The position numbers and the translations under genes are program-made. The notes below the pieces were generated by a model. It made no database searches. It was not told the origin of the DNA and saw nothing but the letters and a program-made list of their open reading frames with translations. From Candidatus Nanopelagicales bacterium (GTDB taxonomy: Bacteria > Actinomycetota > Actinomycetes > S36-B12), in the NCBI GenBank assembly GCA_028688835.1, contig JAQTXL010000004.1, positions 1 through 43,772 of the forward strand: a stretch of 43,772 nucleotides of DNA. Direction: 5' to 3'. Positions 37,640 through 43,772 of this stretch are shown piece by piece (position 1 is the first letter of the stretch; the number at the start of each line of letters is the position of its first letter).

Positions 37640-38945
37640 CTGCGCCTCCAGGCGTCGGCTCGACAGGCGCGACCGGCTCGATGAGGATCGCGTTGATGCG
37701 GTTGCGCCGGCCACCGGTGGTCTCGGCCGTGAGCACGTAGCCGTCCTCGGTGATGGACGCCCCCGGGATCGGGACCCGGCCCAGGCGCTTGGCCATGAGC
37801 CCCAGCACGGTGTCGATCCCCTCCTCATCGGCGTCGATCTCGATCGACAGCAGCTCGGCAACATCGTCGACGTGCATGCGCGAGCTGATGCGGAAGCTGC
37901 CGCCGTCGAGCTCGGTGACCTCGGGCATCTCGGTGTCGTACTCGTCGGCGATCTCGCCCACGATCTCCTCGAGGATGTCCTCGATGGTGACCAGGCCGGC
38001 GGTGCCGCCGTACTCGTCGACGACGATCGCCAGGTGCACGCGTGCGGCCTGCATGTCCTTGAGCAGCTCGTCGACCGCCTTGCTGTCGGGCACGAAGAAG
38101 GGCTTGCGCATGATCGACTCGACGCGCTCGCCGACCTCGGCCGCACGATGGTCGAAGGAGCGGCGCACGACGTCCTTGAGGTAGACCACGCCGACGATGT
38201 CGTCGGTGCTCTCGCCGATCACGGGGATGCGGCTGAATCCGGAGCGCAGGCCCAGCGACAGCGCCTGGCGCAGGGTCTTCTCGCGCTCGATGACGATCAT
38301 CTCGGTGCGCGGCACCATCACCTCGCGAGCGAAGGTGTCGCCCAGCTCGAAGACCGAGTGGATCATCTGGCGCTCGTCGTCCTCGATCAGGCTGTCGGCC
38401 TCGGCGAGGTCGACGAGCTCGCGCAGCTCGGCCTGCGAGGCGAACGGGCCCTCGCGGTAGCCCTTGCCGGGCGTGAGGGCATTGCCGAGCACGATGAGCA
38501 GCGACGTGATGGGGCCCAGGATCGTGGCCAGGCCCCGCACCAGGCCGGCGCAGGACATGGCGATGCGATCGGCGTGCTGGCGCCCCAGCGTGCGCGGCGC
38601 GACGCCCAGCGCCACGTAGGACACCACCACCATGACGCCGACGGCGACGAGCAGTGCGGCGCCGACCGACCAGTCGTGCCCGAGGGCGAGCACATCGACG
38701 CTGACGTAGCTGACGATCACCGTGGCACCGACCGTTGCCACAGTGGACAGGAACAGCAGCACATTGACGTAGCGCGCGCGATCATCGAGGACCACCAGCA
38801 GCCGGTCGGCCTGCTTGGGCTTCTCGCGGCGCAGCTCCTCGATGCGCGATCGGGAGACACGCCCGATCGCGGTCTCCGCGCTCACCAGGAGGCCGGAGAT
38901 CACGACGAGCGCGAGTGCGAGCGCGATCAGCCAGGCGCTAGCCAC
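37632..38945 (-). CDS. Hemolysin/CorC-CNNM family protein with CBS domains
   Basis: N-terminal DUF21-type TM domain; VMVPRTEMIVIEREKTLRQAL; VDEYGGTAGLVTIEDILEEIVGEI. Confidence 0.94.
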   Translation of the reverse strand: MASAWLIALALALVVISGLLVSAETAIGRVSRSRIEELRREKPKQADRLLVVLDDRARYVNVLLFLSTVATVGATVIVSYVSVDVLALGHDWSVGAALLVAVGVMVVVSYVALGVAPRTLGRQHADRIAMSCAGLVRGLATILGPITSLLIVLGNALTPGKGYREGPFASQAELRELVDLAEADSLIEDDERQMIHSVFELGDTFAREVMVPRTEMIVIEREKTLRQALSLGLRSGFSRIPVIGESTDDIVGVVYLKDVVRRSFDHRAAEVGERVESIMRKPFFVPDSKAVDELLKDMQAARVHLAIVVDEYGGTAGLVTIEDILEEIVGEIADEYDTEMPEVTELDGGSFRISSRMHVDDVAELLSIEIDADEEGIDTVLGLMAKRLGRVPIPGASITEDGYVLTAETTGGRRNRINAILIEPVAPVEPTPGGADD

Positions 38946-39405
38946 GCGAGGCCTCCCCGGCGGGCGCCGCGAGCTGCCAACGCGCGAGCAGGTCGTCCTG
39001 CAGGGCGAACATCACGTCGTACTCCGCGTCTGTCATGTGGTCGTGGCCGATGAGGTGCAGCATCCCATGGACGAGCAGGAACTCCAGCCGCTGCGCGAGC
39101 GGCATGCCGTGGCCCTGGTCGTCGGCCTCGACGAACTCCGGGCACATGACGATGTCGCCGAGCACGCCGGGCTCAGGGTCGGGCGAGGGCCGGAGCTCGT
39201 CCATCGGGAAGGACAGGATGTCGGTCGCTCCCGGCTCCTGCATCCACTCGACGTGCAGGGCCTCCATCACCGCGGAGTCCACCATCGTGACCGACAGGTC
39301 GACCGCAGGATGCAGCTGCAGGGCGCCGAGCAGGAACTCGGCCTCCTGCTCGAGCCGATCGAGGTCGACGGCGTAGGCCGTCTCATTGGCGAGCGTCAGG
39401 GTCAT
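38938..39405 (-). CDS. ybeY: Endoribonuclease YbeY
   Basis: ATDILSFPMDELRP; LLVHGMLHLIGHDHM. Confidence 0.95.
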   Translation of the reverse strand: MTLTLANETAYAVDLDRLEQEAEFLLGALQLHPAVDLSVTMVDSAVMEALHVEWMQEPGATDILSFPMDELRPSPDPEPGVLGDIVMCPEFVEADDQGHGMPLAQRLEFLLVHGMLHLIGHDHMTDAEYDVMFALQDDLLARWQLAAPAGEASRG

Positions 39406-40382
39406 CGGTTCTGCTGGACGTCGAATCGGTCGTAGGCCTCGACGATGCGTCCGACGAGCTTGTGCCGCACGACGTCGCCGGAGGTCAGGCGGCAGAACGC
39501 GACGTCGTCGATGCCCTCGAGGATCTGGCTGACGATGCGCAGTCCGCTGGTGGTGCCACCGGGCAGGTCGACCTGCGTCACATCGCCCGTCACCACCATG
39601 GTCGAGCCGAAGCCCAGGCGCGTCAGGAACATCTTCATCTGCTCCGCCGAGGTGTTCTGCGCCTCGTCGAGGATGATGAACGCGTCGTTGAGGGTGCGCC
39701 CGCGCATGTACGCAAGCGGCGCGACCTCGATGGTGCCGGACGTGATGAGACGCGGGATCGACTCGGGGTCGATCATGTCGTGCAGCGCGTCATAGAGCGG
39801 GCGCAGGTACGGGTCGATCTTCTCCGAGAGCGTTCCCGGCAGGAAGCCCAGGCGCTCACCGGCCTCGACTGCAGGACGCGTCAGGATGATGCGCGTGACC
39901 TTCTTGGCCTGCAGGGCCTGCACCGCCTTGGCCATCGCGAGGTAGGTCTTGCCCGTGCCGGCAGGCCCGATGCCGAACACGATGGTGTTGGAGTCGATGG
40001 CGTCGACATAGCGCTTCTGGTTCAGGGTCTTGGCCCTGATCGTGCGCCCGCGGTTGCTCAGGATGTTCTGCGTGAGCACCTCGGTGGGGCGCGTGCCGCT
40101 GCGCAGCAGGGAGATGCTGCGGTCGAGGGACTCGGGCGTGAGCGCCTGGCCGGTGCGCAGGACGGCCAGCATCTCGCCGATGAGCGTCTCGGCGATGCCG
40201 ACCTCGGCCGGCTCGCCGGTCATGGTGATCTCATTGCCGCGCACGAGGATGTCGACCTCGGGGAAGGCGGCCTCGATCTGGCGGATGAGCACGTCGCTGG
40301 ACCCGAGGAGCCCGACCATGGGCTGCGAGTTCGGGATGCTGATGCGCGCCTCGGCGCGGGGGGCGGAGATTGGCGTGGTCAT
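39402..40382 (-). CDS. phoH: PhoH-like ATPase
   Basis: [70 protein letters not shown]. Confidence 0.95.
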   Translation of the reverse strand: MTTPISAPRAEARISIPNSQPMVGLLGSSDVLIRQIEAAFPEVDILVRGNEITMTGEPAEVGIAETLIGEMLAVLRTGQALTPESLDRSISLLRSGTRPTEVLTQNILSNRGRTIRAKTLNQKRYVDAIDSNTIVFGIGPAGTGKTYLAMAKAVQALQAKKVTRIILTRPAVEAGERLGFLPGTLSEKIDPYLRPLYDALHDMIDPESIPRLITSGTIEVAPLAYMRGRTLNDAFIILDEAQNTSAEQMKMFLTRLGFGSTMVVTGDVTQVDLPGGTTSGLRIVSQILEGIDDVAFCRLTSGDVVRHKLVGRIVEAYDRFDVQQNR

Positions 40383-40386
40383 GCGA

Positions 40387-40728
40387 CTACCCCGGCGGCC
40401 ATGTGAAGTCCCTTCCGCCCAGCACGTGCCCATGCACGTGGAACACCGACTGCCCGGCCTCGGTGCCGGTGTTGAAGACGAGACGGAACTGGTCGCCCAG
40501 GCCCTCCTGCTGCGCCACCTGCGCAGCGGTGGCCAGCACCGTGGCGGTGAGCCCCGGCGCACTGCCGGCGAGGGCGCCGATGTTCTCGTGGTGCTCGGTG
40601 GGGATGACGAGCACGTGGACGGGCGCCTGCGGGCTGATGTCGCGGAAGGCCACGACCTCGTCGGTGCGCAGCACGACATCGGCCGGGATCTCCCCGGCGA
40701 CGATGCGGCAGAACAGGCAGTCGGTCAT
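40387..40728 (-). CDS. HIT family protein
   Basis: CLFCRIVAGEIPADVV; HVLVIPTEHHENI; SVFHVHGHVLGG. Confidence 0.93.
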   Translation of the reverse strand: MTDCLFCRIVAGEIPADVVLRTDEVVAFRDISPQAPVHVLVIPTEHHENIGALAGSAPGLTATVLATAAQVAQQEGLGDQFRLVFNTGTEAGQSVFHVHGHVLGGRDFTWPPG

Positions 40729-40732
40729 CGGC

Positions 40733-41494
40733 TCATCCTCCCATGCCCGCTGCTGGCTGCTCAGCCCATCGCAGCCTGGTGCTGAGCACGCTCACGGCGA
40801 CCGTGCCCGCCAGTGATGCGCGCAGCACGCCGTCGCCGATCGACACGGCCGTGGCACCACAGGCCTCGAAGGCGGCGAGCTCGTCGGCGGCGATCCCGCC
40901 CTCAGGCCCGACGACCAGTGCGATGGTGCCCGAGACCGGCAGTGGCACCTCGGCCAGCGAGACCGTGGCCTGCTCGTGGAGGACGAAGGAGGCCGTGCAG
41001 CCCTGCAGGGCACTGGCGACGGCGGGAGTCGACGCGACAGCGTCGACCTCGGGGATCCAGGCACGGCGCGACTGCTTGGCTGCGGACCTGGCAGCGCTAC
41101 GCCACTTGTCGAGCGACTTCTGCGCGCGCTCGCCCTTCCACTGCGCGATGGAGCGCTGGGCCGACCAGGGGATGATGCGATCGACGCCGGCCTGGGTCAT
41201 GAGATCGACCGCGAGCTCGCCGTGCTCGCCCTTGGCAAGGGCCTGCACCACGGTGAACTGCACTGGCGGCCGCGGCACGGTGTCGAGGCGGTCGACGACC
41301 AGGGTGAAGGACGAGCCGTGCACGACCGCCGTGCAGGAGGCTCGCGCACCTCGACCGTCGGAGACCAGCACCTGCTCGCCGTCGCCGATGCGCAGCGCCG
41401 AGGCCGCATGACGCACCTCGGCCGCAGGCAGCTCCACGACGGAGCCGGGCGCGGCCGACGCGAGGTCGTCGACGAGGAGCAGCGGTGGCGTCAC
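40733..41494 (-). CDS. rsmE: 16S rRNA (uracil-1498-N3)-methyltransferase
   Basis: [71 protein letters not shown]. Confidence 0.93.
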   Translation of the reverse strand: MTPPLLLVDDLASAAPGSVVELPAAEVRHAASALRIGDGEQVLVSDGRGARASCTAVVHGSSFTLVVDRLDTVPRPPVQFTVVQALAKGEHGELAVDLMTQAGVDRIIPWSAQRSIAQWKGERAQKSLDKWRSAARSAAKQSRRAWIPEVDAVASTPAVASALQGCTASFVLHEQATVSLAEVPLPVSGTIALVVGPEGGIAADELAAFEACGATAVSIGDGVLRASLAGTVAVSVLSTRLRWAEQPAAGMGG

Positions 41495-42621
41495 TTCTGG
41501 TGGAACGCATCCTTGAGCCGCGAGAACAGGCCGCCGCCGGGCTCCCCCTCGGCCCCGCCGACGCGCACGGACTCCTCCGAGCGCAGCTCGGCGAGCCTGG
41601 TGAGCAGAGCGACCTGCTCGGCATCGAGGTCGGTCGGCACGCGCACGTCGAGATGCACGTGCAGGTCGCCGCGCTGCCCGCCGCGAAGCCTGGATGCACC
41701 CTTGCCGCGCAGGATGAGCTGCTCCCCCGACTGCGTGCCCGCACGGACGTCGAGGTGCTCGACGCCGTCGAGGGTGTCGAGGTCGATCGTGGCGCCCAGC
41801 GCCGCGGAGGTCATCGGCACGGTCACGCGGCAGTGGAGCTCATCGCCGTGCCGCTCGAAGACCGGGTGCTCGGCCTGCACGATCTCGACGAACAGGTCGC
41901 CGGCGGAGCCGCCATTGGGCCCGACCTCGCCCTCGCCGGTGAGCTGGATGCGGGTGCCGGTGTCGACGCCCGGCGGGATCTGGATGGTCATGGTGCGCCT
42001 GGTGCGCACACGACCGTCACCCGAGCACTCATGGCACGGGTGCGGGATGGTGGTGCCGAACCCCTGGCACTGCGGGCAGGGCCGCGAGGTCATGACGTTG
42101 CCGAGGAAGGAGCGCTGCATCTGCTGCAGCTCGCCGCGACCCTTGCACATCACGCAGGTGACCACCTCGCTGTCGTCGGCCAGGCCCGAGCCCTCGCACG
42201 AGCCGCAGCGCGAGGCGGTGTCGACGGTGATGTCGCGGGTGTCGCCGAAGACCGCGGTGCGCAGGTCTATCTGCAGCCGGATGAGGGCGTCCTGGCCGCG
42301 GCGTGCGCGGGTGCGCGGGCCGCGCTGTCCGCCGCCACCGCCGAAGAACGCGTCCATGATGTCGCCGAAGTCGAAGCCGCCCTGGAAGCCGCCGAAGCCG
42401 GCGCCCTGGCGCGGGTCGCCGCCGAGGTCGTACATCTGCCGCTTCTCGGGATCGCTCAGGACCTCGTACGCCGCGGTGACCGTCTTGAACTTCTCCTGCG
42501 CCGCAGGATCGGGGTTGACGTCAGGATGCAGCTCGCGCGCGAGCTTGCGGTAGGCCTTCTTGACCTCATCGGGCGAGGCATCCTTGGTGACCCCGAGCAG
42601 GGCGTAGTAGTCGGTGCTCAC
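41491..42621 (-). CDS. dnaJ: Chaperone DnaJ (GTG start)
   Basis: [33 protein letters not shown]; CxxCxGxG zinc-finger repeats. Confidence 0.96.
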   Translation of the reverse strand: MSTDYYALLGVTKDASPDEVKKAYRKLARELHPDVNPDPAAQEKFKTVTAAYEVLSDPEKRQMYDLGGDPRQGAGFGGFQGGFDFGDIMDAFFGGGGGQRGPRTRARRGQDALIRLQIDLRTAVFGDTRDITVDTASRCGSCEGSGLADDSEVVTCVMCKGRGELQQMQRSFLGNVMTSRPCPQCQGFGTTIPHPCHECSGDGRVRTRRTMTIQIPPGVDTGTRIQLTGEGEVGPNGGSAGDLFVEIVQAEHPVFERHGDELHCRVTVPMTSAALGATIDLDTLDGVEHLDVRAGTQSGEQLILRGKGASRLRGGQRGDLHVHLDVRVPTDLDAEQVALLTRLAELRSEESVRVGGAEGEPGGGLFSRLKDAFHQK

Positions 42622-42628
42622 GTGGTGC

Positions 42629-43645
42629 TCACTGCTCCTCAAGGATCCGGGTGACGTACTGCGCGACGGCCTGCACCGAGCTGATGGTGTTGGCGTAGTC
42701 CATGTGGGTCGGGCCGACGATGCCCAGCGAGGCCAGCTCCTGGCCGTGGCGTCCGTATCGCGTGGTCACGACGGAGGTGGACGACAGGCCCTCGACCTCG
42801 GTCTCCTGGCCGATGCGCACGGTGACCCCGCCCATCGTGGACTCGCCCATGAGTCGCATGAGCACGACCTGCTCCTCCAGGGCCTCGAGGACGGGCTGGA
42901 TCGCGATCGGGAACTCCTCGCCGTAGCGCGCCAGGTGCGCGGTGCCGCCGATGACGATGCGCTCGTCGACATCCTCCGTGGCCGCATCGAGCAGCGTGGC
43001 CACGACCGCCACCGCAGCAGGGCGCGACTGCGCGTCGATGTGCTCGACGAAGCTCTCGAGCACTGCTGGCAGTGACGAGAAGGACTGGCCCACGACATCG
43101 ACGATGAGCCGTGCGCGCATGTCGGCGAGCTGCTGCTCAGGCAGGGGCTGGCTGATGTCGATGGTGCGCTGCTCGAGCCGGCCGGAGTCGGCGACGAGGA
43201 TGAGCAGGAGCCTCGTGGTGCTGATGGCGATGAGCTCGACGTGGCGCACGGAGCTGCGCGTGAGCGATGGGTACTGCACCAGGGCAACCTGCCGGGTCAC
43301 CTGTGCCAGCAGCCTCACGGTGCGCACCATGACGTCATCGAGGTCAACCGACCCAGCAAGGAAGCGCTCGATCGCGCGACGCTCGCCCGGGGCCAGTGGC
43401 TTGATGCCGGAGAGCCGGTCGACGAAGTGCCGGTAGCCCAGATCGGTGGGGATGCGGCCGGCGCTGGTGTGCGGCTGGGCGATGTAGCCCTCGTCCTCGA
43501 GGGCGGCCATGTCGTTGCGGATCGTGGCCGGCGAGACGCCGAGGCTGTGCCGCTCGACAAGGGCCTTGGAGCCGACCGGCTCATGCGTGGTGACGTAGTC
43601 CTCGACGATGGCGCGGAGCACGGCGAGCCGGCGGTCCTCCAGCAT
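42629..43645 (-). CDS. hrcA: Heat-inducible transcription repressor HrcA
   Basis: [55 protein letters not shown]. Confidence 0.96.
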   Translation of the reverse strand: MLEDRRLAVLRAIVEDYVTTHEPVGSKALVERHSLGVSPATIRNDMAALEDEGYIAQPHTSAGRIPTDLGYRHFVDRLSGIKPLAPGERRAIERFLAGSVDLDDVMVRTVRLLAQVTRQVALVQYPSLTRSSVRHVELIAISTTRLLLILVADSGRLEQRTIDISQPLPEQQLADMRARLIVDVVGQSFSSLPAVLESFVEHIDAQSRPAAVAVVATLLDAATEDVDERIVIGGTAHLARYGEEFPIAIQPVLEALEEQVVLMRLMGESTMGGVTVRIGQETEVEGLSSTSVVTTRYGRHGQELASLGIVGPTHMDYANTISSVQAVAQYVTRILEEQ

Positions 43646-43660
43646 GCTCACCTCCGGCAT

Positions 43661-43687
43661 TTGGCACTCGCAGATCCTGAGTGCCAA
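43661..43687. promoter_or_regulatory. CIRCE operator upstream of hrcA-dnaJ
   Basis: TTGGCACTC-N9-GAGTGCCAA, perfect 9-9-9 inverted repeat. Confidence 0.95.
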
Positions 43688-43772
43688 GTGTAACCGTGGC
43701 GCGTGCCTGCGGGATATCGTCCGGACCCGGGGCGACACGACGACAGGAGCGAGCACCGATGCGCGGATCGAC

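Noticed and set aside
37515-39053. 512-aa plus-strand ORF
   Set aside because: Antisense shadow of the CDA-like and CorC-like genes.
43759-43772. Start of a plus-strand gene at the right edge (ATGCGCGGATCGAC)
   Set aside because: An upstream GGAG is present, but only 14 bases are visible; cannot be supported.

Overview
High-GC actinobacterial chromosome segment in two parts. (1) Accessory region, about 1-15,311, ending at a tRNA-Met(CAT) gene on the minus strand. It has two tandem integration modules, one at 9,250-9,502 and one at 15,060-15,311. Each holds paired GTGCGATA arm-like repeats, a hairpin terminator and a 46-bp tRNA-Met 3' segment, with identical internal spacings. Cargo of the left segment: an excisionase-like gene plus a nonsense-disrupted paralogue; a three-gene ABC-three-component (ABC-3C)-like operon (HNH nuclease, small middle component, DUF2326-type ATPase); a TM/zinc-ribbon protein; hipBA with a four-copy 28-bp-periodic operator array; and a small membrane protein. 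Cargo of the right segment: a large SIR2-domain protein and a Fic protein with a C-terminal winged helix. No integrase was recognised. (2) Core region, about 15,350-43,772: yggU/DUF167, phnA-like, enoyl-CoA hydratase, tRNA-Asn, dnaG, dgt, YdcF-like, ppdK, dusB, MFS, RibD_C-like, glyS, PRTase, znuABC-zur with a Zur box, uppS, recO, era, CDA-like, corC-like, ybeY, phoH, HIT, rsmE, dnaJ, and hrcA with a CIRCE element. All product calls come from reading the provided translations; no database search was run.
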